A stretch of DNA of 64,000 bases from CAVZTA01 sp963778025 (GCA_963778025.1 CAVZTA010000008.1:62001-126000), one strand, 5' to 3'; counted from the stretch's first letter, positions 18,807 to 29,220 are shown. Program-made: numbers and translations. The notes: generated by a model not told the origin, from the letters alone.

Positions 18807-20462
18807 TCAGCCGCAGCCCGAGGACACCGCGCGTGCGGCGTGCCACAGCCGTCGCCGTTCCGCATCGAGACGGTCGAGCGGCGCGAACGCCTCGTCCTCC
18901 ACGGCCGCGGTGATGCCCTCGCGGAGCCCGCCGGTCACGGACCGGGCCCAGCGGCGTCCGCGCCATCCTGCGTGCAGCCCGACGATCCGGGCCAGCAGGT
19001 AGCCGACCAGCAGGGCCGCGCCCAGCAGCACCAGTGGCGCGGGCACGGGGCCGAGGATGGGCAACGTGATGCTGTCGGTCGGCGGCCGCAGCAGCACCCA
19101 GGCGATGACCCACACGACCGCGGCGATGGTCACGAACAGGTTCGCCGTCTGGAGCAGCCCGAGGAGCGGCCACAGACGGCTCGACGGCGGCTTGAGCGAG
19201 CCCGTGGCGGGCATCGCCCGGTCGATCGCCTCACCCAGCCGCCGACCCAGGACGGTCCGGTCGGCCGAGGCCGCGAGGGACGGCCGCAAGGGTCCGGGGA
19301 CCGCGGGGATGGTCGCCATCATCGCGCCGTGGATGGGCTCCGAGATGCGCTCGAGCGGGCCGCGCTCCCGCCACCGCGCGAGGTGCGTGCCCGGATCGGC
19401 CACCCGCCGCTGCCGGCCCGATGCCCGGTACACGAACGACGTCAGCACGCCGAGCGGGCCGGTCCCCTTCCGGCGCGCGAGCGCGCGCGTCGCGGCGACC
19501 GCCTGGCGCTGCGCGCCATCGATGTCGATGAGTCGGAGCGCCGATGTTGCGGTGGCGTCGATGACACGCCGCCGTTCGAGCACGTCGAGGAGCGGCTTGG
19601 GCGGACCGGCTGGGTCCACGCCGGCCACCGCGGCGAGATCCGTCACGGCGGCCCGCGCCGACGCGCCGAGCCGCGCCACGACGACCCGCTTCGCGTCGAC
19701 CGCCTCATCGAGCCAGTCCTGCAGCGCGACGGTCCCGGCCGGATCGACCGCGGACGTCCGCAGGACGCGTGTACGGCCACCACGGCTCAGCGGCGCCAGC
19801 CGTCGCTCGAGATCGGCCTGCAGCTTGCGCGCGTCGGTGGGCAGCAGCCGGTCGACCTTGTTGAGCAGCACGACCTGGCGAGCGAGGCGAGGCAGCCACG
19901 CCGCGAAGAACTCGTCATGGAGCAACGCGTCGGCGTATTTCTCGGGATCGGTGACCCAGGCGACCGCGTCCACCTTCGGCAGGAGCTCCTCCACCCGCGC
20001 CCGATGCGCCGATGCGACCGAGTCCACGTCGGGCAGGTCGAGCAGGACGACGCGCTCGAACGCCGGATCGTCGTGGACGCGCCGATCCCCCACTCCGAGG
20101 CGGTCGAGGATCGGCGCGACGAGCGCGTCCGTGTCCCGGCCGATCCACGCGACGGCCTCGCCCGTCGTGGGCCGGAGGACGCTCGCCCGGCTGACCTCGG
20201 CGCCGGCGAGCGCGTTGAGGAGGCTCGACTTGCCGACGCCGGTCCCGCCGACCAGCGCCAGGACGTAGGCGTCCGACGGGATGCCCAGCCGTTCGCGGGC
20301 CTCATCGCGCACGCCCTCCGCATCGGCCACCGGCAGCCCGAGGGCTCGTCCCGCCTCGATCGCCCCGTCGAGCTCGTCGAGGCACGGTCCAAGGTCCACC
20401 AGCCCCGTGCCGGCGGCCGCGCTCGCGGAGCGCCGCGTCCGACGTGCGGGAAGCGTGGTCAT
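18807..20462 (-). CDS. Dynamin-like/YfjP-type membrane GTPase (second of pair)
   Basis: 551 residues. The N-terminal GTPase domain has the P-loop GGTGVGKSS, a conserved Thr (RPTTGEAV), DLPDVDS (G3) and NKVD (G4). The long middle is mostly helical. Two hydrophobic segments near residues 430-490 (FVTIAAVVWVIAWVLL and PLVLLGAALLVGYLLARIVGL) would anchor it in the membrane. Its ATG overlaps the stop of the other GTPase gene (ATGA), so the two are translated together and probably form a hetero-oligomer. Bacterial dynamin-like pairs act in membrane remodelling or surveillance; the role here is not known. Confidence 0.8.
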   Translation of the reverse strand: MTTLPARRTRRSASAAAGTGLVDLGPCLDELDGAIEAGRALGLPVADAEGVRDEARERLGIPSDAYVLALVGGTGVGKSSLLNALAGAEVSRASVLRPTTGEAVAWIGRDTDALVAPILDRLGVGDRRVHDDPAFERVVLLDLPDVDSVASAHRARVEELLPKVDAVAWVTDPEKYADALLHDEFFAAWLPRLARQVVLLNKVDRLLPTDARKLQADLERRLAPLSRGGRTRVLRTSAVDPAGTVALQDWLDEAVDAKRVVVARLGASARAAVTDLAAVAGVDPAGPPKPLLDVLERRRVIDATATSALRLIDIDGAQRQAVAATRALARRKGTGPLGVLTSFVYRASGRQRRVADPGTHLARWRERGPLERISEPIHGAMMATIPAVPGPLRPSLAASADRTVLGRRLGEAIDRAMPATGSLKPPSSRLWPLLGLLQTANLFVTIAAVVWVIAWVLLRPPTDSITLPILGPVPAPLVLLGAALLVGYLLARIVGLHAGWRGRRWARSVTGGLREGITAAVEDEAFAPLDRLDAERRRLWHAARAVSSGCG

Positions 20463-22219
20463 CGGTCGGTCGCCAGCGCGGCGTCATCGGGCGCCGCGAT
20501 GGCCGCGGGCTCGGCGCCCGGCCACGCCTCGGCGTCGGGATCGCTCATCACCGCGCGGACGTCCGCCGGGAGCGTGGCGGGCAGGCGCCGCGCATCCGCA
20601 GCCGCGTCACGTGCCTCCTGGGCGATCGACCGGAGCTCATCGCCGCTCGCCACGATCGACTCGAAGCGGGCAAGCTCCTCGCCGAAGGTCGCCGCCAGCT
20701 CGTCGAGCAGCCGCTGGCGCGCGCGGCCGATCATCTCGACCAGCGCCGCCTCACCGAACAGCGCTTCGAGCAGCTTCTGGTTGAGGACCGCGGTCGCGGC
20801 GGCGACGCCCACCTCGGCCCCCGTGAGGCCCGCCGTGTGCGCGAATGTCGCGAGCATCACCCCGATGCCCGCCGCGTTGACCCCGACGGAGGCGCCCCGG
20901 GCGAGCGTCCGCTTCCGACTCCCGGTCGAGCGCACATCCTCCGCGATCGATGTCGCCCACACCGCCAGACGCTCGTGGAGCCGTCGGTCGAGATCGGGCG
21001 ACGGCGACCACAACCCGGGATCGTCGGCGATCCGGTGCCGCACCGCCGGCGCGTCGGCCCACGCGGTCGCAGTGCGCCGGACCGCCTCGGACAGGCGCGT
21101 CCGGGTGAGGATCGAGAGGTCCTCGATGGTCTCGTCGCGGACCTCGGACACGGGCGCCTTGGGCATGCCGCGGATGAGCGCCGTCAGCGTCCCGCGCACC
21201 CGCCCGATGCCCTGCGAGAACAGGCGTGTGACCTCGTCGGCGCCGACGAACTCGTGCCACTGACGGATCGCCTCGGCGCGCAGGAACGAGCCGTGGGCGA
21301 GATCGTCGCGGAGCGTCCGGAGCTCGCCACGGAAGATGTCGCGCGCCGTCCGTGCCAGGGCGTCGACGTCGATGGCCTCGTGCTCCGCGTCATCGGCGAG
21401 CGTGTCGAGCGCTGGCGCCAGGCCCGCGATGCTCCCGGCGAGCGCCCGCGCCGCGAGCGCGCGGCGTCGGTCGCGGTCGGCGGCGAGGTCGTCGACGACG
21501 TCGCGGATGGGCTTGATGGCGTCACCGGCGAGTGCCGGCGTCCGTGGGTCGAGGGCGCCTTCGCGGACGGCGACGATCCGGACACGCGGCACCGGCGCCG
21601 GCGTGGCCGCGGCCGTTGCGGCAGCGGGGCGCCTTGCCCGTCGACCGCGTCCGACCGCCTCCCAGCCGGCGACGGTCGTCTCCGGGGCCGCTCGCTCTGT
21701 GCCGGTCACCGGTCCCTCGAGCGCGAGGTCGTCGATCCCGGCGTCGGTGAGCAGCCGTCGCACGTCGTCGACGATGCTCCGCGCATCGTCCAGATCTGAC
21801 GGCATCCGGTTGAGCACCACGATCAGCGGGAGGCCGCGCTCGCGAACCCGCGCCAGCGTGTCCCACGGCACACGATCGGCGTAGCGGACCGCGGACGTCA
21901 CGAAGATCCCGAGGTCGGCGGCTTCGACGAGCCGTTCCGCCAGCTCCCGGTTCGCCTGCTCGACCGAGTCGAGGTCGGGCGCGTCGAGCAGGACGAGTCC
22001 CGTCGGTCCCTCCGGGTCCTCGATCAGCTGGACACGCTGGGGTTCGATCCGCCCGAGCCCCGTCCCCTCCCCCAGCGCAGCCTCACGCTCCTCGGGGCGC
22101 ACGAGGACGACCACCTCGCGGGTCGTGGGTCGCAGCACGCCGACACGGCTGGCGTAGCGCCCGGCGAGCGCGTTGAACAGGCTCGACTTGCCGGCGCCGG
22201 TGGGCCCGAAGAGCAGCAC
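20459..22219 (-). CDS. Dynamin-like GTPase (first of pair), true N-terminus probably upstream
   Basis: 586 residues from the GTG at 22219. P-loop GPTGAGKSS, RPTTREVV, DAPDLDS (G3) and LNRMPSD (G4 position) are present, followed by a long helical region and a weakly hydrophobic stretch near residue 455 (VGVNAAGIGVMLATFAH). The GTG lies only five residues before the P-loop. The same frame continues upstream for about 65 codons of plausible helix (APTLDALVAEIERVARRRV, then RQRASRFLEHLAGHV), yet offers no ATG, GTG or TTG there. The real start is probably near 22420, hidden by an error or a rare start codon. Confidence 0.78.
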   Translation of the reverse strand: MLLFGPTGAGKSSLFNALAGRYASRVGVLRPTTREVVVLVRPEEREAALGEGTGLGRIEPQRVQLIEDPEGPTGLVLLDAPDLDSVEQANRELAERLVEAADLGIFVTSAVRYADRVPWDTLARVRERGLPLIVVLNRMPSDLDDARSIVDDVRRLLTDAGIDDLALEGPVTGTERAAPETTVAGWEAVGRGRRARRPAAATAAATPAPVPRVRIVAVREGALDPRTPALAGDAIKPIRDVVDDLAADRDRRRALAARALAGSIAGLAPALDTLADDAEHEAIDVDALARTARDIFRGELRTLRDDLAHGSFLRAEAIRQWHEFVGADEVTRLFSQGIGRVRGTLTALIRGMPKAPVSEVRDETIEDLSILTRTRLSEAVRRTATAWADAPAVRHRIADDPGLWSPSPDLDRRLHERLAVWATSIAEDVRSTGSRKRTLARGASVGVNAAGIGVMLATFAHTAGLTGAEVGVAAATAVLNQKLLEALFGEAALVEMIGRARQRLLDELAATFGEELARFESIVASGDELRSIAQEARDAAADARRLPATLPADVRAVMSDPDAEAWPGAEPAAIAAPDDAALATDR

Positions 22220-22580
22220 GAGCAGCGGCGCGTCGAGGCTGCGGATGCGGGGCGAGACGTGACCCGCGAGATGCTCGAGGAAGCGCGACGCCCGCTGGCG
22301 CGCCGCATCCGACGTGGGCCGGCTCGCGACGCGCCGTCGTGCGACGCGTTCGATCTCGGCGACGAGCGCGTCGAGCGTGGGTGCGGGCTGGGTCCCGGGG
22401 ATGGACCCGGTCGGGTCGGAGATGGTCAGGCACTCCCTGTGCCGGTGGGCGGTCCGACGACTCGTCCCGACGGCCGCTCGAAGCGTGCGTCAGCCGCCGC
22501 GTCGCACGAGCGACGCCGCGCCCGCTCCCGCTATCGACCCTGTGTCAGGTCGGTCGACGATCGCCGACCGGGTGCCACGC

Positions 22581-22754
22581 TCAGTAGTCGTCCGAGCCGT
22601 AACCGCCACCCGAGTCGGCGGGCGCCGGCGAGCTGGCGGCCGGAGCCGCGGAACCCGAGGGTGCCGACGACCCGGATCCGCCGCCCTGGGAGCAGGCGAC
22701 GGCGCCGAAGGCCAGCATCGCGATGAGCAGGAGCCGGAGTGCACGATCCCTCAT
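22581..22754 (-). CDS. Small putative lipoprotein
   Basis: 57 residues: positively charged start (MRDRALR), hydrophobic core LLLIAMLAFGAVA, then Cys at 21 as the likely lipidated residue, followed by a Gly/Ser/Ala/Pro-rich tail ending GGGYGSDDY. That is a lipoprotein signal with almost no mature domain. No clear ribosome-binding site. It could be an envelope tether or a truncated gene. Confidence 0.5.
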   Translation of the reverse strand: MRDRALRLLLIAMLAFGAVACSQGGGSGSSAPSGSAAPAASSPAPADSGGGYGSDDY

Positions 22755-22912
22755 GGTCGCCGGTACGTGCCGTGGGTCTCCCGTGGATTGGATGGGACGG
22801 CATGTTCGCACGGTCAGTGTGGTCGTGGGAATCCTGCGGGGGTGTGATGGGCTTCGGGGCGGTGCGTGCGGTCGACGGGCCGGGCGAACGCCGCCGATGG
22901 CACGATGGATGG

Positions 22913-23776
22913 GTGACCGATCCCTACGAGCTCCTCGACGCCGGCGATGGCCGGCGGCTCGAACGGTTCGGCTCGCGGATCGTGGACCGGCCGAGCCCGT
23001 CCGCGGACGGTCGCCGCGGAGACGCCGCCGCGTGGGCGGCGGCGGACCTCGTGTTCGAGCGCGGGGCGCGCGGCGAGGGCGGGCGGTGGACACGCGGCGC
23101 CGACCAGGCGCCATGGGTCGTCGCGTGGGACGCGCTGCAGCTCGAGCTGCGACCGGCGAGCGGCGGGCAGGTCGGCGTGTTCCCCGAGCACGCGCAGCTG
23201 TGGCCGTGGATCCGCGAGGCGGTCGAGCGGGTCGCGGCGGCCTCCGGTGGAGATGCAGGCGACTCGGTCGCGCCGGAGGTCCTCTCGCTGTTCGCGTACA
23301 CCGGCGGCGCGTCGCTCGCGGCCGCCGCGGCGGGCGCGCGGGTGGCGCACGTGGACGCCGCCCGGCCCGCGGTCGCGTGGGCCCGCCGCAACGCCGCGTG
23401 CTCCGGCCTCGCCGAGGCGCCCATCCGCTGGCTGGTCGACGACGCCCGCGCGTTCGTGGCACGCGAGGTCCGGCGTGGCCGCCGCTACGACGGGTTCATC
23501 GTCGACCCGCCGTCCTACGGGCACGGTCCGTCGGGCGATCCGTGGCGCATCGAGCTCGACCTCGTGCCGCTGCTGGCCGATCTCGCGACGCTCGCGCGCG
23601 CTGACCCCGGGTTCGTGCTGCTCACGACCCACACGCCGGGCTTGACGCCCGACCGGCTCGCGGAGCGGCTGGGTGACGCGTTCGGGGTCGACGCGGAGGC
23701 GGCCACGCTGGAGCTGCGCGCCGCCACGGGGCGCCGGCTCGAGCTCGGGGCGATGGCACGCTGGATCCGGCCGTGA
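22913..23776 (+). CDS. Class I SAM-dependent methyltransferase, rRNA-methylase-like
   Basis: 287 residues from the GTG giving (M)TDPYELLDAGDGRRLERFG. The Rossmann core has the SAM-binding motif LFAYTGGASLAAAAAGA (motif I), HVDAARPAVAWARRNA (motif II) and DPPSYGHG, the catalytic loop found in RlmI/RlmK-type 23S rRNA cytosine methyltransferases and relatives. No N-terminal PUA domain is visible. Its TGA overlaps the GTG of the next methyltransferase (GTGA), so the two are co-translated, and both probably act on RNA. Confidence 0.8.
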   Translation: MTDPYELLDAGDGRRLERFGSRIVDRPSPSADGRRGDAAAWAAADLVFERGARGEGGRWTRGADQAPWVVAWDALQLELRPASGGQVGVFPEHAQLWPWIREAVERVAAASGGDAGDSVAPEVLSLFAYTGGASLAAAAAGARVAHVDAARPAVAWARRNAACSGLAEAPIRWLVDDARAFVAREVRRGRRYDGFIVDPPSYGHGPSGDPWRIELDLVPLLADLATLARADPGFVLLTTHTPGLTPDRLAERLGDAFGVDAEAATLELRAATGRRLELGAMARWIRP

Positions 23777-24636
23777 GCGGCCCGCCCGATGGCTCCCCGA
23801 TCGCGAGCGCGCGCAATCCGCGCATTCGCGCGGCGCTCGAGCTGCGTGAGCGGCGTGCTCGGGAGCGGACGGGTCTCACGCTGGTCGATGGGCTGCGTGA
23901 GGTGGGGCGGGCGCTCGAGGCCGGGGTCGAGGTCGTGGAGGCGTTCGTCGACGACGCGGCCGCAACAGGCGAGGTCGCCACGCTCATCGAGCGACTGGCT
24001 GCGGCCGGGGCACGCATCCACCCCACCGCCGGCGCCGCGCTCGAGCGACTGGGCTTCGGCGACCGCGCGGCCGGTGTGGTCGCCGTCGTGCGGACGCCGT
24101 CCACGAGCCTCGGCGAGCTCGCCCTCCCCGACGACCCGCTCCTGGTCGTCCTCGAGGGCGTCGAGAAGCCCGGCAACCTGGGCGCAGTGCTGCGGAGCGC
24201 GGATGGCGCGGGCGCCGACGCGGTGGTCGTCGCCGACCCGGCCACCGACCCGTGGAACCCGAACGCGATCCGCGCCTCGCTCGGGACGATCTTCGGCCGG
24301 CCCGTGGTCATCGCGTCGTCGCCGGACGTCCTGGCGTTCCTGCGCGAACGCGCGATCCGCCCCGTGGCGGCGATCGTCGAGGCCGGCACCGTGTACACCG
24401 ACGCGGACCTGGCGGGACCCGTGGCGCTCGTCCTCGGCAGCGAGGCGGACGGCCTGGGGCCGATCTGGCGCGGCGAGGACATCGAGCGGGTCCACCTGCC
24501 GATGCACGGCCTGGCCGACAGCCTCAACGTGTCGACGGCCGCAGCGATCCTGCTGTATGAGGCGCGACGCCAGCGCGGGGCGCCGCGGCGGCACGGGGCA
24601 CCGCGGGAGCGCTCCGGGGCGTACCGTCGGGGATGA
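23773..24636 (+). CDS. TrmH/SpoU family RNA 2'-O-methyltransferase
   Basis: 287 residues. An L30e-like substrate-binding N-terminus (ARNPRIRAALELRERRARER, VDGLREVGRALEAGVEVVEA) precedes the SPOUT catalytic domain with three signatures: LEGVEKPGNLGAVLRSADG, VLGSEADGLG and LPMHGLADSLNVSTAAAILLYE. These proteins use SAM to methylate ribose in rRNA or tRNA; the exact target cannot be told. The GTG start overlaps the stop of the upstream methyltransferase. Confidence 0.9.
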   Translation: MSGPPDGSPIASARNPRIRAALELRERRARERTGLTLVDGLREVGRALEAGVEVVEAFVDDAAATGEVATLIERLAAAGARIHPTAGAALERLGFGDRAAGVVAVVRTPSTSLGELALPDDPLLVVLEGVEKPGNLGAVLRSADGAGADAVVVADPATDPWNPNAIRASLGTIFGRPVVIASSPDVLAFLRERAIRPVAAIVEAGTVYTDADLAGPVALVLGSEADGLGPIWRGEDIERVHLPMHGLADSLNVSTAAAILLYEARRQRGAPRRHGAPRERSGAYRRG

Positions 24637-24695
24637 CGCGCGGCACCGACGCGGGACGGCCACGAGCGTCGATCCCGGCCCACCTGAGGACCTCC

Positions 24696-26079
24696 ATGGA
24701 CCGCTTTCGCCATCGTCATCATCGGCGCCGGCCCCGCCGGCGAAGCTGCCGCGTTCAAGGCGCGCGAGCTCGGCGCGAGTGTGGCGATCGTCGACCGCCG
24801 CTGGTTCGGCGGGTCGTGCCCGCACATCGGATGCGTCCCCTCGAAGTCGCTGCTGCATTCCGCCGCCACGCACCACTGCGGGGACTCGACCTGGGGGCAG
24901 GCCTCGGCACGCCGCGACTTCATGATCAATCGCGCCCGCGACGCCGCCGAGCCGGACGACCGCTCGCATGTCCAGGCGCTCGAGGATGCGGGCTGCGCCA
25001 CGTATCGCGGGACGGCCCGGATCGTGGGCGTGGGCCGGGTCGAGGTCCGCCACGACGATCAGACCCACCTGCTGGAGGCGGACGACGTGTTCGTCGCCGT
25101 GGGCTCGACGTCGAAGCTGCCGCCGATCGAGGGACTGGCGGATGCCCACCCGTGGTCGAACCGCGAGGCGACGCTCGCCCGTCAGCTGCCGAAGAGCATC
25201 GTCGTCCTCGGTGGCGGCCCGACCGGCTGCGAGCTGGCGCAGGTGTACGTCCGCTTCGGGGTCCCGGTGACGATCGTGCAATCCGGACCGCGGCTGCTCC
25301 CCCAGGACCATCCCCGGAACGCCGACGCGGTCCGGGCGGCGCTGGAACGCGATGGCGTCACGGTGCGGACGGGCGTCCGCGCTGTCCGCGTGCACGCGGG
25401 CGAGGGCGAGGGTGGGCAGCACATCGTCGACCTCGACGACGGGACGACGATCGAGGGCCACACCCTGCTCCTGGCCGCGGGACGCGACTTCCCGCTCGAC
25501 GACCTGGGGCTGGAGCACTACGGCATCGACACGTCGGGTCGGACCAGCTTCCCGCGCGACGGCCGGCTGCGGATCGCGCCCGGGCTGTTCGTCATCGGCG
25601 ATCCGGCGGGACCCGAGCTGCACACGCATCAGGGCCACTACCAGGGCGAGCTCGCCGCGCGCATGGCGCTGGGCGAGGCCGTGACGCCCGACTACCGTGC
25701 GCTGCCACGCGCCACCTACACCGATCCCGAGGCGGCGTTCGTGGGCGTGTCGCTGGACCAGGCGCGCAGCGCGGGCATCGATGCCTTCGAGCTCGTCGCG
25801 GACTTCCCCAAGACCGCCAAGGGCTACTCCGTCGAGGCGGAGGTGGGGCACGTGACGATCGTCGTCGACCGTGGCACGCACGAGCTGGTCGGCGCGGCGA
25901 TGGCCTGCCCCGACGCCTCGGCGGCGATCCACGAATGCGTCCTCGCGATCAAGGCACGGGTGAAGGTGGAGGTCCTGGCGGAGACGATCCACGCATTCCC
26001 GTCGACGTCGCGGATCTTCAACGGGCTGTTCGCCGACGCGGCGAAGCAGCTTGCGTCCGCCACCCCGCCTGCCGGCTGA
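24696..26079 (+). CDS. Flavoprotein disulfide reductase (dihydrolipoamide dehydrogenase/mercuric reductase type), one apparent frameshift
   Basis: 460 residues after ignoring one T in TTT at 24705-24707. The start is then MDRFAIVIIGAGPAGEAAAF, a normal FAD-binding GxGxxG, with a GAGGA site upstream. The redox pair is in GGSCPHIGCVPSK. NAD(P) binding is by VVLGGGPTGCELAQVY, and FAD contact by LFVIGDPAG. The dimerisation domain is present, but where lipoamide dehydrogenases have HxxxxE at the active site this protein has IHAFPSTSR, lacking the Glu. This fits mercuric-reductase-like or uncharacterised reductases better than lipoamide dehydrogenase. No E2/E3 partner genes are nearby. Confidence 0.85.
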
Positions 26080-26159
26080 CGAAGGGTCTCGCGGGTGCCG
26101 TCGTCGCTGCCGCCAGACGTCCTGACCAGCGACGGGTCCCGTTCTGGTGTGGCCGGCTG

Positions 26160-27545
26160 ATGACCGACATCCTGACGGAGCTGCGGGGGCTCTTCGACGA
26201 CGACACGGTCCTCGACCCCGAGCAGACGGCGCAGCGCGCGAGCAGCTATTGGGATCCGGCGCCGATGCGCGCGGCGGCGCTGGTCCGGCCGCGCGACGCG
26301 GGCGAGGTCGGCAAGGTCCTCGCGCTGTGCGACGCGCGCGGCCAGACCGTGGTCACCCACGGCGGCCTCACCGGGGTGGTCGCCGGCGCGACGACCGGTC
26401 CGGGCGACGTGGTCATCTCGCTGGAGCGCATGACCGCGATCGAGGAGGTCGATCCCATCGGGCGCACCGCGACGGTCGGGGCCGGGCTCACGCTGCAGCG
26501 CCTCCAGGAGGCGGTCGCGGCACACGGCCTCGCGTACCCGGTCGACCTGGGCGCGCGCGGCTCGTGCACGATCGGCGGCAACGTCGCGACCAACGCCGGC
26601 GGGATCAACGTCATCCGTCACGGGATGACCCGGGACAACGTGCTCGGCCTCGAGGCGGTGCTCGCGGATGGGACCGTGATCACGTCGCTCAACCGGATGG
26701 TCAAGAACAACGCCGGGTACGACCTCAAGCAGCTGTTCGTGGGCTCGGAGGGCACGCTCGGCATCGTCACGCGCGTCGTCGTGCGGCTGGCCGAGGCGCC
26801 CGTGAGCCGGTCGACCGCGCTGGCGGCGCTGCCGACGTTCGCGCACGTCCCGCGGCTGCTGCGCCTGCTCCAGCGATCGCTGGGCGGGGCGCTCGCGGCG
26901 TACGAGGTCATGTGGGGCGACTACGTCCGGGCCGTCACCGAGCCAGGCTGGCACCGTGCGCCGATGAGCCGCGATCACGCGTTCTACGCGCTCGTCGAGA
27001 CGGAGGGCGGCGACCCGGAGACCGACCGCGCCAGCTTCCTCGCCGCGATGGAGCGGGCGGTCGAGGAGGATCTGGTCACGGATGCCGTCATCGCCCACTC
27101 CGAGACCGAGCGTCGGGGTCTGTGGGCGATCCGCGAGGAGTTCGAGGCGCTGTTCCAGCGGCGGCCGCTGTTCCTGTACGACGTCAGCCTCCCGCTGGGC
27201 GCGATGGAGTGGTACGTCGAGCAGGTCGAGGGCCGCCTGCGCCGTCGCTGGCCGGACGGCCGGTGCGACGCGATGGGCCACGTCGGCGACGGGAACCTGC
27301 ATCTGTTCGTGCATCCGGGGAGCGCGACCGGCGACGACCTCCACGAGCAGTCCGACGACGACGTCTACACGCCGCTCCGCGACGTCGGTGGGTCGATCTC
27401 CGCGGAGCACGGGATCGGCATCGAGAAGCGCGACCATCTCGGGATCTCCCGCTCCCCGGCGGAGATCGCGCTCATGCGCCGCCTCAAGGCCACGCTCGAC
27501 CCGAAGGGCATCCTCAACCCGGGCAAGGTGCTGCCACCCGCCTGA
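26160..27545 (+). CDS. FAD-binding oxidase/dehydrogenase of the GlcD/D-2-hydroxyacid type
   Basis: 461 residues, intact. The N-terminal PCMH-type FAD domain has THGGLTGVVAGATTGPGDVV, GSCTIGGNVATNAGGINVIR and LKQLFVGSEGTLGIVTRVVV. The C-terminal substrate domain has the metal-binding GHVGDGNLHLFVHP and AEHGIGIEKRDHL, ending DPKGILNPGKVLPP. These are hallmarks of glycolate oxidase subunit GlcD, D-lactate and D-2-hydroxyglutarate dehydrogenases; the substrate cannot be fixed. The ATG at 26160 was chosen as the first in frame with homology. Confidence 0.9.
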   Translation: MTDILTELRGLFDDDTVLDPEQTAQRASSYWDPAPMRAAALVRPRDAGEVGKVLALCDARGQTVVTHGGLTGVVAGATTGPGDVVISLERMTAIEEVDPIGRTATVGAGLTLQRLQEAVAAHGLAYPVDLGARGSCTIGGNVATNAGGINVIRHGMTRDNVLGLEAVLADGTVITSLNRMVKNNAGYDLKQLFVGSEGTLGIVTRVVVRLAEAPVSRSTALAALPTFAHVPRLLRLLQRSLGGALAAYEVMWGDYVRAVTEPGWHRAPMSRDHAFYALVETEGGDPETDRASFLAAMERAVEEDLVTDAVIAHSETERRGLWAIREEFEALFQRRPLFLYDVSLPLGAMEWYVEQVEGRLRRRWPDGRCDAMGHVGDGNLHLFVHPGSATGDDLHEQSDDDVYTPLRDVGGSISAEHGIGIEKRDHLGISRSPAEIALMRRLKATLDPKGILNPGKVLPPA

Positions 27546-27557
27546 TCGGCCGCGGGT

Positions 27558-29220
27558 TCAGGCTTCGAAGACGACCTCGCCGTCCATCAGCACCCGTGTC
27601 GGGCGCGCGTGCCACAGGGCGCCGCCGATCTCGACCGGTTCCGCGAGGGCCGCCGTCGGCAGGATGACCAGGTCGGCACGGTGGCCGGGCACGAGCCGGC
27701 CGCGCTCGCGGCCCTCGCCGGCGGTGACGGCCGGGACGACACACGCGCTGCGCACCGCTCGAGCGAGCGACATCGCATCCTGCGGGCCGAAGGGCGCCGT
27801 GCCAGCGGGCCAGTCGGGCGCCGCCCGGGTGACGGCGCACGCGATACCCGGCCACGGGTCGAACGGCTCGACCGGTGCGTCCGTCCCGAACGACACCAGC
27901 GCTCCGCTCCGCGCGAGCCTCCCGAACGGGTAGCCCCGCCGCTCGGCACGGGCGCCCCAGATGTGGCGCGCCTTCTGGGCATCGGACCGGACGTGCACCG
28001 GCTGCACCGACGCGGCCACGCCCAAGGCGGCGAACCGCTCCAGGTCATCGTCGGCGACCAGCTGCACGTGCTCCAGACGCGGGACGAGCGGCGTGCGCCC
28101 GACGGTCGGCCCGAGGACATCGAGCGACACGCGGACCGCGGCATCGCCGATGGCGTGGATGATCGTGGCGATCCCGGCCTCGACCGCCCGCGTCGCGAGC
28201 TCGGCGAGCGCTTCGGGGTCGGTCATCCAGACCCCGAAGCCCTCGTTGGGCGGCGGCGGCTCGCCCGGCAGGTCGAGCGGCTCCAGCAGCGCCGCGGTGC
28301 GGGAGCCGAGCGTCCCGTCGGCGAAGCACTTGAGCCAGCCCAGTCGCAGCCGGTCGAGCGGATCGGCGCCCAGCGGCTCGCCGCTGCGCAGGCCGGCGTC
28401 GATGGCGTTGGCGAGCTGCTCGGGCCGGAGGCACGCATGGACACGGACGCCGAGGGCGCCGTCCGAGGCCAGCGCGCGATAGGCGGCCAGGACGCGATCG
28501 AGCGACGGGTCCAGCGACAGCCCGCCCGGGTCGTGGAGCGCGACGATGCCCAGGCGGAGGAGCTGGGGTACCAGCCGCTCGACGGCCGCCGCGGACCGTG
28601 TCCGGGCCGGCCAGCGGGATGTGCCCGGTGACCAGTCGCGCCGCGGCCTCGTTGAGCACGCCCTCCGGCGACCCGTCGGCCAGGCGCCGGATCACGCCGC
28701 CGGCCGGATCGCCCGTCGCCGACGTCACCCCGGACGCGGCCAGCGCCGCGGAGCTCACCCACAGCGAGTGATGGTCGTGCGCCCACAGGGCGACCTTGCG
28801 ACCCGGCGCGACCCGTTCGAGGTCGATGGCGGTCGGCCAGCCGCCCCACCGGTCGTTGTCCCAGCCGGCGCCCTCGAGCCATGCGTCGGCGTCGGGCAGT
28901 GCGGCGTGGCCGGCACGGATGCGCGCCAGGCCATCGTCGAGCGTCGCCGCGTCATGCAGGTCGACCCGGGTCGCCGCGAGCGCCGTCTCGGCGAGGTGGA
29001 GGTGCGAGTCCGTGATGCCCGGCATCGCGACCTCGTCGTCGGCCAGCTCCAGGCGCCGCGTCGCCGGCCCGACCAGCCCATCGACGTCCGCCCGCGACCC
29101 GGCCGCCACGACCCGCCCGCCGCGCACCGCGACCGCCTCGGCCCAGCCGAACGACTCGGGATCGTCGCCCGCGAGCGTCGCGATCCGCCCGGTCACCACC
29201 AGCTCGGCGCGGTCCGTCAC
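27558..29220 (-). CDS. YtcJ-like amidohydrolase, one apparent frameshift
   Basis: About 553 residues when one extra base near 28590 is ignored. The N-terminal half reads ELVVTGRIATLAGDDPESFG, the metal-site DSHLHLAETAL and ALWAHDHHSLWVSSAAL. After the break it continues AAVERLVPQLLRLGIVALHD, WLKCFADGTLGSRTAALL, IIHAIGDAAVRVSLDVL and SFGTDAPVEPFDP, ending with the beta-sandwich strand PTRVLMDGEVVFEA. The order and length match metal-dependent hydrolases of the amidohydrolase_3/YtcJ group, which act on unknown N-acyl or amide substrates. The GTG start overlaps the asparaginase stop (GTGA). Confidence 0.87.
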
